From contig RXJV01000068.1 of the NCBI GenBank assembly GCA_003963075.1, forward strand, positions 1 to 35,841: DNA of 35,841 nucleotides, in the 5' to 3' direction. Below the pieces are notes generated by a model, which was not told the DNA's origin, did no database searches, and saw only the letters and a program-made list of their open reading frames with translations. Origin of the DNA: Burkholderiales bacterium (lineage in GTDB: Bacteria; Pseudomonadota; Gammaproteobacteria; Burkholderiales; Burkholderiaceae_C). The position numbers were made by a program, and so were the translations under genes. How positions within the stretch are numbered: the first letter of the stretch is position 1; each line of letters starts with the position of its first letter. Shown piece by piece: positions 16,066-24,020 of the stretch.

Positions 16066-16142
16066 GATTGCCGGATGAGGCTGGAATTGCCTGCCTATTT
16101 GGCGGCTTCGCACCCTCAAGTCGCTCCGCAGAATGCCGAGGC

Positions 16143-16466
16143 ATGAACGCCTCCGGCTTGCTTCCGTTTCTGTGGTTCCTCGGGATCGTGGCCCTGATCC
16201 CCGTGGCCCTGTGGCTGCTCAAGCGCACGCCGCTGGGCGGTGCCGCAGCGGCTGGCGTGCTGCGCGTTGTAGCCCAGTTGCCGACCGCGCCGAACCAGCG
16301 CCTGCTGGTGGTCGAGGTCGGCCAGGGCGAGGACCGCCGCTGGTTGGTGCTGGGTGCCACGGCCCAGAGCATCACCACCCTGCACACCCTGCCGCCTCAG
16401 GCCGAACCGCCGGCGGCGGCCAGCTTCGCCAAGCTGCTGAACAAGGAACGCGGCGATGCGGCCTAA
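16143..16466 (+). CDS. fliO: Flagellar biosynthetic protein FliO
   Basis: Small membrane protein that aids assembly of the FliP ring of the export gate. 107 residues: one transmembrane helix near the start (LLPFLWFLGIVALIPVALWLL, about 5-25), then a cytoplasmic domain with the FliO-type VVAQLPTAPNQRLLVVEV and WLVLGATAQSITTLHTLP. The ATG at 16143 is the first credible start after the REP-like element; the same frame stays open far upstream, but that part is an out-of-frame shadow of fliN. It overlaps fliP by 11 bases. Confidence 0.9.
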   Translation: MNASGLLPFLWFLGIVALIPVALWLLKRTPLGGAAAAGVLRVVAQLPTAPNQRLLVVEVGQGEDRRWLVLGATAQSITTLHTLPPQAEPPAAASFAKLLNKERGDAA

Positions 16467-17199
16467 GCACCTGATCGCGCTGGTGCTGCTGGCGGCCGGC
16501 AGCGCCTTCGCCCAGTCACAAACGCCTCCGGCCACCCTGCCCCTGCTGGTCGGCCAGGGTTCGGGTGGCAGCTACTCGGTGCCCATCCAGACCCTGCTGT
16601 TCTTCACGGCGCTCGGCTTCTTGCCCGCGGTCATCCTGATGATGACCGCCTTCACGCGCATCGCCATCGTGCTGAGCCTGATGCGCCAGGCCCTGGGCAC
16701 CCAGGCCGCACCGCCCAACCAGGTCATCGTCGGCCTGTCGCTGTTCCTGACCTTCTTCGTGATGAGCCCGACGCTGGACAAGGTCTATGCCGAGGCCTGG
16801 CAGCCCTATTCCGCCGGCAGCATCGGCTTCGATGTGGCGCTGCAACGCGCCGAGGTGCCGATGCGTGGCTTCATGCTCAAGCAGACCCGCCAGGCCGACG
16901 TGGCCCTGTTCTCGCGGCTGGCCAAGCTCGACCCGAGTGTGAAGGCCGAGGACGTGCCCTTCAAGGTGCTGGTGCCGGCCTTCGTCACCAGCGAGCTGAA
17001 GAGCGCTTTCCAGATCGCCTTTCTGATCTTCATCCCCTTCCTGGTGATCGACATGATCGTGGCCAGCGTGCTGATGAGCCTGGGGATGATGATGCTGTCA
17101 CCGGTGCTCGTGGCCCTGCCCTTCAAGCTGATGCTGTTCGTGCTGGCCGACGGCTGGAACCTGCTGCTCGGCTCGCTGGCCGCGTCGTTCGCGACCTGA
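16456..17199 (+). CDS. fliP: Flagellar biosynthetic protein FliP
   Basis: Core subunit of the FliPQR export gate in the inner membrane. 247 residues. A cleavable signal peptide is visible (RPKHLIALVLLAAGSAFAQS), followed by four hydrophobic helices and the family stretches TAFTRIAIVLSLMRQALGTQ, PNQVIVGLSLFLTFFVMSP and LMSLGMMMLSPVLVALPFK. The ATG at 16456 overlaps the fliO stop by 11 bases. fliQ follows after 13 bases. Confidence 0.97.
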   Translation: MRPKHLIALVLLAAGSAFAQSQTPPATLPLLVGQGSGGSYSVPIQTLLFFTALGFLPAVILMMTAFTRIAIVLSLMRQALGTQAAPPNQVIVGLSLFLTFFVMSPTLDKVYAEAWQPYSAGSIGFDVALQRAEVPMRGFMLKQTRQADVALFSRLAKLDPSVKAEDVPFKVLVPAFVTSELKSAFQIAFLIFIPFLVIDMIVASVLMSLGMMMLSPVLVALPFKLMLFVLADGWNLLLGSLAASFAT

Positions 17200-17212
17200 A
17201 CCTGGACTCGAC

Positions 17213-17482
17213 ATGGACGCCCAACAAGTCTTCACCTTCGGCCAGCAGGGCCTCTACATGATGATGCTGGTGTCCGCGCCCATCCTCATCGTCGTGCTGC
17301 TGGTCGGCGTCGTCATCAGCGTGATCCAGGCCGCCACGCAGATCAATGAGGCCACGCTGTCCTTCGTGCCCAAGGTCGTCGCTGCCATCCTGACGCTCGC
17401 CATCGCGGGGCCGTGGATGATGACCGAGCTGGTCGAGTACATCCAGCGCACGCTGCAGACCATCCCGTCGGTCGTCGGCTAG
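17213..17482 (+). CDS. fliQ: Flagellar biosynthetic protein FliQ
   Basis: Small subunit of the export gate, 89 residues with two transmembrane hairpin helices (about 15-40 and 50-75). The family motif VISVIQAATQINEATLSFVP lies between them. Spacing to fliP (13 bases) and fliR (11 bases) fits a single operon. Confidence 0.96.
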   Translation: MDAQQVFTFGQQGLYMMMLVSAPILIVVLLVGVVISVIQAATQINEATLSFVPKVVAAILTLAIAGPWMMTELVEYIQRTLQTIPSVVG

Positions 17483-17493
17483 GCCTGACGGCG

Positions 17494-18258
17494 ATGTTCA
17501 GCGTCACCGAAGCCCAGCTGCTGGCGTGGTTGAACCCGCTGCTCTGGCCCTTCATCCGCACGCTGGCCCTGTTTGCCGGCATGCCCACCTTCAGCCAGCG
17601 CAATGTGCCGCTGCGGCTACGCATCGGCCTGTCGCTCTTCATCGCGGTGGCCGCCCAGCCCTCGCTGCCGGCCATGCCCGTCACACCGCTGGATTCCGTG
17701 CCGATGCTGACCCTGCTCGTCGCGCAGCAGCTGTTGATCGGCCTGTCCATGGGCTTCGCGGTGCGCATCGTGTTTGCCGCGCTGGAGTTCGCCGGCGAAA
17801 TCATCGGCCTGCAGATGGGCCTGAACTTCGCGGGCTTCTTCGACCCCAGCAGCGGCGCTCAGGGTACGTCCAGCGCGCGCTTCTTCGGCAGCATGGTGGC
17901 CTTCCTGTTCATCGCGATCAACGGCCATCTGCTGCTGATCAACGCGCTGATCCAGAGCTTCCACGCCTTCCCGGTCGGCGCCGAGCCCTTCGCCTTCCTG
18001 CGGGCCGCGATGCCGCAGCAATGGGGCGCCGAGATCTTCAGCATCGGCCTGTGGATCGCGCTGCCGCTGATCACGATGCTGATGTTCGTCAACCTGGTGC
18101 TCGGTGTGATCTCGCGCGTGGCGCCGCAGATCGGCGTGTTCTCGGTCGGCTTTCCACTGACGGTCAGCGTCGGCCTGATCGGCATGGTCGCCACGCTGCC
18201 GCTGATGCAGACGCCGTTCACGGTGGCGCTGGAGAGGCTGCTGGCGGTGTTCAGCTAG
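17494..18258 (+). CDS. fliR: Flagellar biosynthetic protein FliR
   Basis: Export-gate subunit that completes the FliP5Q4R1 complex. 254 residues from the ATG at 17494 (MFSVTEAQLLAWLNPLLWPF); a frame open from 17413 overlaps fliQ and is rejected. Six hydrophobic segments are visible, with family stretches RIVFAALEFAGEIIGLQMGL and LPLITMLMFVNLVLGVISRV. Last gene of the operon; flhB, often next, is absent. Confidence 0.96.
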   Translation: MFSVTEAQLLAWLNPLLWPFIRTLALFAGMPTFSQRNVPLRLRIGLSLFIAVAAQPSLPAMPVTPLDSVPMLTLLVAQQLLIGLSMGFAVRIVFAALEFAGEIIGLQMGLNFAGFFDPSSGAQGTSSARFFGSMVAFLFIAINGHLLLINALIQSFHAFPVGAEPFAFLRAAMPQQWGAEIFSIGLWIALPLITMLMFVNLVLGVISRVAPQIGVFSVGFPLTVSVGLIGMVATLPLMQTPFTVALERLLAVFS

Positions 18259-18326
18259 AAGTAGGCGGGGGCCGTCATGCGCTGCGGTAACGCCCGTCAC
18301 GCACTGGTGATACACCGAACCGGCCC

Positions 18327-18360
18327 AAAAAAAATGGCCGCCAGACGGCGGCCCTCTTTT
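18327..18360. terminator. Bidirectional terminator between fliR and the PEP-CTERM gene
   Basis: GGCCGCC-AGAC-GGCGGCC (18336-18353) is a perfect 7-bp stem, preceded by eight A residues (18327-18334) and followed by CTCTTTT. It can serve as an intrinsic terminator for both convergent transcription units. Confidence 0.85.
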
Positions 18361-18404
18361 CCTGCTGCAGTTGCCCGCGACAACAGGCTCGCCCGCGTGC
18401 AGGT

Positions 18405-19040
18405 TCAGCCTCGGCGGCGGCGGGCCGCGAAACTGCCGAGCAACGCAAACGCCGCGAGTGCCAGCGTGCCAGGCTCAGGCAGCCTGGTGCCGCCATCGGT
18501 GAACTGGAAGTTGGCGCCGCCATAGGCAACACGCACCAGGTCTGGAAAGCTGGTGTAGGTTTGCTTGGGGATGCCGCCGCTGTCGGCAAAAGCGCCGCCC
18601 AGCAGGTCGATCTCGGCGGCTGTGGTGTAGGCGTAATCAGCGTAGTCAGTTCGCATCACCTTGCCATTGAACTGGCTGGACACGTAATAGGTCTGGCCAG
18701 CCGTCAGCGTCACGCTGGCGGTGTCGGCGTAGCGGTAATGGCCTACCAACGTGCCGGCGGTACCTGCTCCCACATTGGTGGCGGTCAACAAATTGAACCC
18801 AGAGTCAAAGAGGCTGACTACAGCCCGTGACTCCAAGCCATCGTCATTGAAGTCCCATTGACCCAGACGCGTGACCGTGATGTTTTGCGTGGGCTTGAAC
18901 ACCCAGCCAAGCACACCTCCGTAGGTGAACGTCTGCTGACCTTGGGAGGTCAGCGTGAGGGCGGTGACATCTGCCTGGGCGCTGAACGCAGCGAGCCCGA
19001 GAGCAGCGCAAGCGATGGTGCGGGAGATGAGACGGTTCAT
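18405..19040 (-). CDS. PEP-CTERM sorting domain protein, function unknown
   Basis: Exported protein of 211 residues. It has a signal peptide (MNRLISRTIACAALGLAAFSAQA, cleaved about residue 23), a beta-rich body with VFKPTQNITVTRLGQWDFND and LTAGQTYYVSSQFNG that resembles DUF4082-type domains, and a textbook C-terminal PEP-CTERM signal: LPEPGTLALAAFALLGSF followed by AARRRRG. Such signals are processed by exosortase (EpsH family), and the proteins are usually found with exopolysaccharide or biofilm production. No exosortase gene is in the window. An AGGAG lies upstream of the ATG at 19040. The DUF resemblance is from memory and moderate; the sorting signal is certain. Confidence 0.88.
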   Translation of the reverse strand: MNRLISRTIACAALGLAAFSAQADVTALTLTSQGQQTFTYGGVLGWVFKPTQNITVTRLGQWDFNDDGLESRAVVSLFDSGFNLLTATNVGAGTAGTLVGHYRYADTASVTLTAGQTYYVSSQFNGKVMRTDYADYAYTTAAEIDLLGGAFADSGGIPKQTYTSFPDLVRVAYGGANFQFTDGGTRLPEPGTLALAAFALLGSFAARRRRG

Positions 19041-19446
19041 GATTCCTTACTCCTGGCGTTTAACAAATGACTCCAGCCCATATCGTTAACACGTTCCATG
19101 CCAGATCTGAAATTTATTGCTTGATCAATAACTTAGCTCAACACCAACAATTGACGCGGCTCACGTGTAAAGGAATCCGACAGCTGGCGAGTCCTTCGTT
19201 CGGGGAAGACCGACCACCCTCCATGAGCTGCCCTGCAACATCCGCAACGGCATTCCAGGGACCGCCACAGGCTCCGCTTGCCGGACGACCGACCGCCCTT
19301 TGGTGCAACCTGGACGTCCAGACGGTTGCAAGCACCGCAGTCGACACTCCGCGCGGCGCATGCCGGTTCCTACTGCATTGACGCCAGATCGGCGTGGTCG
19401 CCACCCCGCCCAGCCACCGCCTGCAGAGGCCAAGGCCCCTGGCGCC
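19041..19446. other. Intergenic region with AT-rich patch, no gene
   Basis: This 406-base gap lies between the PEP-CTERM gene and the end of the ABC operon, both on the minus strand. No credible gene was found; an open frame at 19067-19381 has no recognisable domain or ribosome binding site. Bases 19060-19150 are clearly more AT-rich than the surroundings and hold the inverted repeat TTATTG-N6-CAATAA (19114-19131), which contains the palindrome TTGATCAA. On the minus strand TTGAGC (19141-19136), 17 bases, AATAAA (19118-19113) could be the promoter of the PEP-CTERM gene. Confidence 0.5.
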
Positions 19447-20763
19447 TCAGGCCTCCCGCAACGCCGTCGTCACCGGCAGCGATGCCGCCCGCACCGCCGG
19501 GAACAGCCCGCCAACGAAGCCGATGGCCAGGGCCCACTTGATGCCTTCCCACAGCAACTGCGGCGACACCGCCAGGTTGAAGCTCAGCTTGCCGACCGAG
19601 CCAGCCGCCATGGTCGAGGCCTCGAAGCCGTTGAACAGCAGGAAGGCGATGGCACCGCCGATGAGGCCGCCGATCAGGGCCAGCAGCGAGGTCTCCAGCA
19701 TCACGGCCACCACCACCGGCAGGCCGCGGAAGCCGATCGCCCGCAGCGTGGCGATTTCGCGAGCCCGCGCGGCCACCGCCGCGAACATCGTGTTGAGCGC
19801 ACCGAACACCGCGCCCACGGCCATGATGGCGCCCACCGTGATGCCAATGATGCGCAGGATCTGGGTCATCTTCTCGCTCTGCTTGGCGAAGAAGTCCAGG
19901 GTCGTGCTGGCCTTGACCTTGAGCTGCGGGTTGGCTTCGAGTGCCTCGCTGAAGGCCTTGATGGCGGCCGCGTTCTCCAGCTTCACGGTGGCCGAGTTGC
20001 GGCCGGCGCCGCGCCGGTAGGTGTCGTTGACGACGTTGGCATCGGCCCAGAGCTCGGACTCCATCGCGTCGCCCGACGCGAAGATGCCGACGATGGTCCA
20101 GGGCTGGTTGCCGAGCTTGAGGCTGGCGCCCACCCGCAGGCCCTCGAACTGACGCACGGCCCCCTTGCCGACCACGATCTCACGCAGGCCGGGCTGAAAG
20201 GTCCGGCCTTCGATCAGCTTCACATTCGGTCGCACCGTGAAGGCCGCCTCGCCAACGCCCCGCACCTGGGCACTGCCCTCGTCGCCGGTGGTGCTGCCCT
20301 TGACCGGCAGGTTGGCCGCCGTCACGGTCTCGGCCGAGATGATGGGCTCGCCCTTGGCATTGCGGGCAACGCCTGGGGCCTGTTCGATCTGCACCAGGTC
20401 CTCACGGCTCAGCGACGACGAGACCTCGTTGGCCGAGGCGCCGCGCATCACGATGGCGGTGTCCAGGCTGCCCGAGTTGCGCAGCGTCTGGCCATAGCCC
20501 TCGGCCATGGCCAGCAGGGCCACCAGCACGCCCACGACGCCGGCGATGCCGACGACGATGACGGCGGACGAACCCAGTCGCTGCGTCAGCGTGCTGATGC
20601 CGACTGCGGCGACGGAGCGGGTCTGGGCGCCGCTGCGAAACAGCAGCATCCACAGGGCCAGCAGCACCGCCAGCACCAGCGCGCCCTGCCACGGCATCAG
20701 TACCCAGGCGACCAGCATCACGGCGAGCAACAGCACGAGGCCGAGGTTCTTCAGGAATTTCAT
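19447..20763 (-). CDS. ABC transporter permease, FtsX/MacB type (second permease)
   Basis: Inner membrane permease, 438 residues. Two hydrophobic stretches lie at the N-terminus (about 5-42), then a transmembrane helix with SSAVIVVGIAGVVGVLVALL, a large periplasmic MacB_PCD-like domain (about 85-300), and a C-terminal FtsX domain with three helices and the typical ARAREIATLRAIGFRG. It ends in AVRAASLPVTTALREA, close to the ending common in this family. It starts two bases after the preceding permease gene, so translation is probably coupled. With its neighbour it would form a heterodimeric permease driven by the ATPase at 21954. Confidence 0.9.
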   Translation of the reverse strand: MKFLKNLGLVLLLAVMLVAWVLMPWQGALVLAVLLALWMLLFRSGAQTRSVAAVGISTLTQRLGSSAVIVVGIAGVVGVLVALLAMAEGYGQTLRNSGSLDTAIVMRGASANEVSSSLSREDLVQIEQAPGVARNAKGEPIISAETVTAANLPVKGSTTGDEGSAQVRGVGEAAFTVRPNVKLIEGRTFQPGLREIVVGKGAVRQFEGLRVGASLKLGNQPWTIVGIFASGDAMESELWADANVVNDTYRRGAGRNSATVKLENAAAIKAFSEALEANPQLKVKASTTLDFFAKQSEKMTQILRIIGITVGAIMAVGAVFGALNTMFAAVAARAREIATLRAIGFRGLPVVVAVMLETSLLALIGGLIGGAIAFLLFNGFEASTMAAGSVGKLSFNLAVSPQLLWEGIKWALAIGFVGGLFPAVRAASLPVTTALREA

Positions 20764-20765
20764 GG

Positions 20766-21935
20766 TCAGGCCCTCCCGGCCAGTGCGTCGGTGATGTTCA
20801 CGCGCATCGCGCGCAACGCCGGCAGCGCCCCGACGCCCAGGCCGAAGGCCAGGGCCAGGCCCACGCCCATGAGCCAGCTGACCAGACCGGCGGCCGGCAG
20901 GTTGAGCGCGCCGCCGCTGCCCGCGCTGACCACCGGGCCGATGACGCTGGCCAGCAGCAGACCGACGCCGCCACCGATCAGCAGCAGCAGCACCGATTCG
21001 GCCAGCACCATGGCCAGCACGCTGCCGCCCGAGAAGCCCAGCGTCTTCAGCACCGCGATCTCGCCGGTGCGCTCGCGCACTGCCTGCATCATCGTGTTGC
21101 CGGCCAGCAGCAGCAGCGTGAAGAACACGGCGCCCATAATGGACGTGACGATGAGGTTGATGTCGGCCACCTGCTTCATCCAGCTGGACATGGCGGCCTG
21201 CTCGGTCTGGGTGCGGGTCTCGTGGTCGGAGTTGGCGGAGAGCGCATCGATGGCCTTGAGCACGCGGTCCGCCTGGTTGACATCCTTCACCCGCGTCACA
21301 TACCAGCCCACCTGGCCCTTGTTCCAGGGCGTGGTGTCGTCGAAGTACTTCCAGTTCAGCAGCAGCATCTGGTCGTACCAGGCGCCGGACTTCTTGTCCA
21401 CCACATGGATGAAGCCGACGATCTTGAACGGCCAGTTCTGGCTGCCGTTCTTGTCCGGGAAGATGGTGGACTGCATGGGTATCTGGTCGCCCAGCTTCCA
21501 GCCGAACTTGCGGGCCAGGCCTTCACCGACGAGGACGCCGTCCTTGGTCTCGGCAAACGCCTTGCGGTGCTCGGCCGAGACCTCCATCTCGGGGTAAATG
21601 TCGACGTAGTTGGGCGCCACGGCAAAGCTGAAGACCTGGTTCTCCGGCTTCTGGTAGGCACCGCCGAACCAGTTCGCGTAGGTGGTGTCCTTGACCCCGT
21701 CGATCTGCGCGATGCGCTCGGCGAGCGACATCGGCAACAGCTGGATGAAGCTGAGCTTGGAGCCCGTCTGCAGGCGCCTGGCGCCGTTGGCGCTCTGGCC
21801 CGCCTGGTCGAAACCCACGCGCACCGCGTCCAGCAGCCCGAACAGCAGGAAGGCCGTGATGATGGACACCAGGGTCAGCAAGGTGCGGCCCTTGCGCCGG
21901 AACAGCGCGGCCCAGATGAGGTGGAGGTATTTCAT
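20766..21935 (-). CDS. ABC transporter permease, FtsX/MacB type (first permease)
   Basis: Inner membrane permease, 389 residues. N-terminal transmembrane helix (RTLLTLVSIITAFLLFGLLD, about 18-37), large periplasmic domain (about 45-265), then a C-terminal FtsX domain with three helices and the conserved VRERTGEIAVLKTLGFSGGS. It ends PALRAMRVNITDALAGRA. The architecture is that of LolC/E-MacB type mechanotransmission transporters, which act on substrates in the membrane or periplasm. It lies 18 bases downstream of the ATPase gene. Substrate cannot be told from sequence. Confidence 0.9.
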   Translation of the reverse strand: MKYLHLIWAALFRRKGRTLLTLVSIITAFLLFGLLDAVRVGFDQAGQSANGARRLQTGSKLSFIQLLPMSLAERIAQIDGVKDTTYANWFGGAYQKPENQVFSFAVAPNYVDIYPEMEVSAEHRKAFAETKDGVLVGEGLARKFGWKLGDQIPMQSTIFPDKNGSQNWPFKIVGFIHVVDKKSGAWYDQMLLLNWKYFDDTTPWNKGQVGWYVTRVKDVNQADRVLKAIDALSANSDHETRTQTEQAAMSSWMKQVADINLIVTSIMGAVFFTLLLLAGNTMMQAVRERTGEIAVLKTLGFSGGSVLAMVLAESVLLLLIGGGVGLLLASVIGPVVSAGSGGALNLPAAGLVSWLMGVGLALAFGLGVGALPALRAMRVNITDALAGRA

Positions 21936-21953
21936 CGCATCACCTCGGGCGCG

Positions 21954-22649
21954 TCAGGCAAGCGCCGGTTCGGCTTCGGTCACGAGGGTGCCCTTGTCCA
22001 GGTGCAGGGTGCGGCTCGCACGAGCGGCGGCGCGCGGGTCGTGGGTGACCATGACGATGGTCTTGCCATGCTCGCGGTTCAGGGCCTGCAGCAGGGTCAG
22101 CACGTCCTCGGCGGATTGGCGGTCCAGGTCGCCGGTGGGTTCGTCGCAGACCAGCAGCATCGGGTCGCTGACGATGGCCCGCGCGATGGACACGCGCTGC
22201 TGCTGGCCGCCGGACAGCTCGGTGGGCTTGTGCGAGGCACGGTCGGCCAGGCCCACCAGCTGCAAGGCGATGGCCGCGCGCTTCTTGCGCTCGCCGGCCG
22301 ACAGCTTGGTCAGCAGCAGCGGCAGCTCCACGTTCTTCTGCGCCGACAGCGTGGGCATCAGGTTGTAGAACTGGAACACGAAGCCGACCTTGGACGCACG
22401 CCACTTGGCCAGCGCCGCGCCGGAGAGTTGGTCGATGCGCTCGCCGCCGACATTGATGCTGCCGCCGCTGGGCGCGTCCAGGCCGCCCATCAGGTTGAGC
22501 AGCGTGGTCTTGCCCGAGCCCGACGGGCCCATCAGCGCGAGGAAATCGCCCTGCTGCACCTCGAGGTTGATGCTGTGCAGCACCTCCACCTTCTGCTTGC
22601 CACGGGTGTAGACCTTGGACAGATCGCGGACTTCGATCAAAGCGCTCAT
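21954..22649 (-). CDS. ABC transporter ATP-binding protein (LolD/MacB type)
   Basis: Cytoplasmic ATPase that powers the two FtsX-type permeases. 231 residues from the ATG at 22649 (MSALIEVRDLSKVYTRGKQK), preferred because AAGGA lies seven bases upstream; an ATG at 22655 sits too close to that site. Walker A GPSGSGKT (about 41-48), Q-loop in FVFQFYNLMP, signature LSGGQQQR (about 145-152), Walker B LLVCDEPTGDLD (about 165-176) and H-loop VTHD (His about 203) are all intact. Sequence and neighbours place it in the LolD/MacB/FtsE group. It follows the adaptor gene almost without gap. Confidence 0.94.
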   Translation of the reverse strand: MSALIEVRDLSKVYTRGKQKVEVLHSINLEVQQGDFLALMGPSGSGKTTLLNLMGGLDAPSGGSINVGGERIDQLSGAALAKWRASKVGFVFQFYNLMPTLSAQKNVELPLLLTKLSAGERKKRAAIALQLVGLADRASHKPTELSGGQQQRVSIARAIVSDPMLLVCDEPTGDLDRQSAEDVLTLLQALNREHGKTIVMVTHDPRAAARASRTLHLDKGTLVTEAEPALA

Positions 22650-22651
22650 GC

Positions 22652-23887
22652 TCATTCCTTGCTCATGACGTTGGAACCCTCTTTCAGCTCGGCGGGTGGA
22701 GCGACGATGACCGTTTCTCCCGCCTTCAAGCCCTCGGTGACCAGCTTGAACTTGCCGCCTTCGAGATTGCTAAGCTGGACGTTGCGCTTTTGGGCCTTCC
22801 CGTCGGCAACGACGTAAACAACATTCCAGCTTTTGTCCAGAGCCTCCCTGTCGATCACGACAGCCTCGGGCGGCACCAGCACGCCCGGCACCGGCTTGGC
22901 CTCGACCTTGGGCTTGGCAGCCAGGAAGCTCACCCGCACGCCCATGTCGGGCACCAGGCGGTCGTCCTTATGTTCCAGCGCCACGCGCACCTTGACCGTG
23001 GCCTTGCCGCGGTCGGCACTGGGGATGACGGCCAGCACATGGGCCGGGATCTTCCAGTCCGGATAAGCATCGAGCACGGCCTCGCAGGGCATGTCGGGCT
23101 TGACCTGGGCGATGTAGGCCTCGTTGACATCGACGTTCACCTCCAGCGACTCCATGTCGACGATGGTGCCGACGCCGGTGCGGGTGAAGCCGCCGCCGGC
23201 GGACAGCGGCGAGATGATCTCGCCCACCTGGGCCGCCCGCGCCGTGACGACGCCGTCGAACGGCGCGCGCACGGTCGCGTAGTCGAAGTTCACGCGGGCC
23301 TGGCGCGCCTGGGCCTGCACGGCGTCGATCTGGCGCAGCGCCGCTTCGAGCTGGGCGCCGACGGTCTTCACCGACGTCGCGGCCAGCTCCTGGGCCTGGT
23401 GGGTGGTCATGCCGCTGGCGGCCAGCTCGGTCTGGCGGCGCGAATCGGCCTGGGCCTGGGCCAGCTGGGCCCGCAACTGGGCCACATTGGCCTCCGCGCT
23501 GCGCACCTGGGCCTCGGCGGCGGCAAGCCCGGCCTTGAGCCCGGTGTCGTCCAGCCGGGCCAGCACCTGGCCTTTGCGCACCTTGAAGCCTTCGTCGATC
23601 AGCACCTCGGTCAGCGTGCCAGTGATCTGGGCCGACACCGTGGCCATGCGGCGTGCCGTGACATAGCCCGTGGCCTGCAGCACCGCATCGGCGCTGGGGC
23701 CCTGGCCGTTGGCCCGCGCGGTGACGGTCTGCACCGCCACCGGCCGGCTCGCGCCATGAAGCCACCAGGCGCCGCCACCGGCCAGAGCCAGCACCGCCAC
23801 GCCGGCCAGCAATCCGAGCACCCAGCGCGGCGGGCCGCTGTCGCGGTCCTCACGTTGCGCACCGTCGATGCGCAGCTCTTTCAGCAA
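22652..23887 (-). CDS. Membrane fusion (HlyD/RND-type) periplasmic adaptor subunit
   Basis: Periplasmic adaptor linking the inner-membrane ABC permeases to an outer membrane channel. 411 residues: short cytoplasmic N-terminus, one membrane anchor (WVLGLLAGVAVLALAGGGAW, about 22-41), lipoyl-like half motif (TGTLTEVLIDEGFKVRKGQV), an Ala/Gln-rich alpha-hairpin (about 118-195), the second lipoyl half (YATVRAPFDGVVTARAAQVG), beta-barrel and C-terminal membrane-proximal domains. First gene of the minus-strand operon adaptor-ATPase-permease-permease. This matches the MacA-MacB layout, except that permease and ATPase are separate proteins. No TolC-like gene is present, so the outer membrane partner must be encoded elsewhere. 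Confidence 0.92.
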   Translation of the reverse strand: MLKELRIDGAQREDRDSGPPRWVLGLLAGVAVLALAGGGAWWLHGASRPVAVQTVTARANGQGPSADAVLQATGYVTARRMATVSAQITGTLTEVLIDEGFKVRKGQVLARLDDTGLKAGLAAAEAQVRSAEANVAQLRAQLAQAQADSRRQTELAASGMTTHQAQELAATSVKTVGAQLEAALRQIDAVQAQARQARVNFDYATVRAPFDGVVTARAAQVGEIISPLSAGGGFTRTGVGTIVDMESLEVNVDVNEAYIAQVKPDMPCEAVLDAYPDWKIPAHVLAVIPSADRGKATVKVRVALEHKDDRLVPDMGVRVSFLAAKPKVEAKPVPGVLVPPEAVVIDREALDKSWNVVYVVADGKAQKRNVQLSNLEGGKFKLVTEGLKAGETVIVAPPAELKEGSNVMSKE

Positions 23888-24020
23888 TCCGGTATCGATG
23901 ACTCGCTCCCCGAAATGGAACCCGCCGCATTGTGCAGCGCGGTCCGTTCCAGGCAGGCTTGAATCGACGGATGACGACTTGGACGTGCCGAATCGCCAGA
24001 ACGCGCCGCCGAATGGCGGA

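Noticed and set aside
15555-16142. Upstream extension of the fliO frame
   Set aside because: The extension runs through fliN in another frame and through the REP-like element; FliO normally starts just before its single membrane helix, as the ATG at 16143 gives.
19067-19381. 104-codon open frame in the gap before the ABC operon
   Set aside because: No recognisable domain, no good ribosome binding site, and it overlaps the likely promoter of the PEP-CTERM gene.
19300-21597. 765-codon plus-strand open frame opposite the ABC permeases
   Set aside because: Its translation is low-complexity and lacks domains, while the minus strand encodes two clear FtsX permeases over the same bases.
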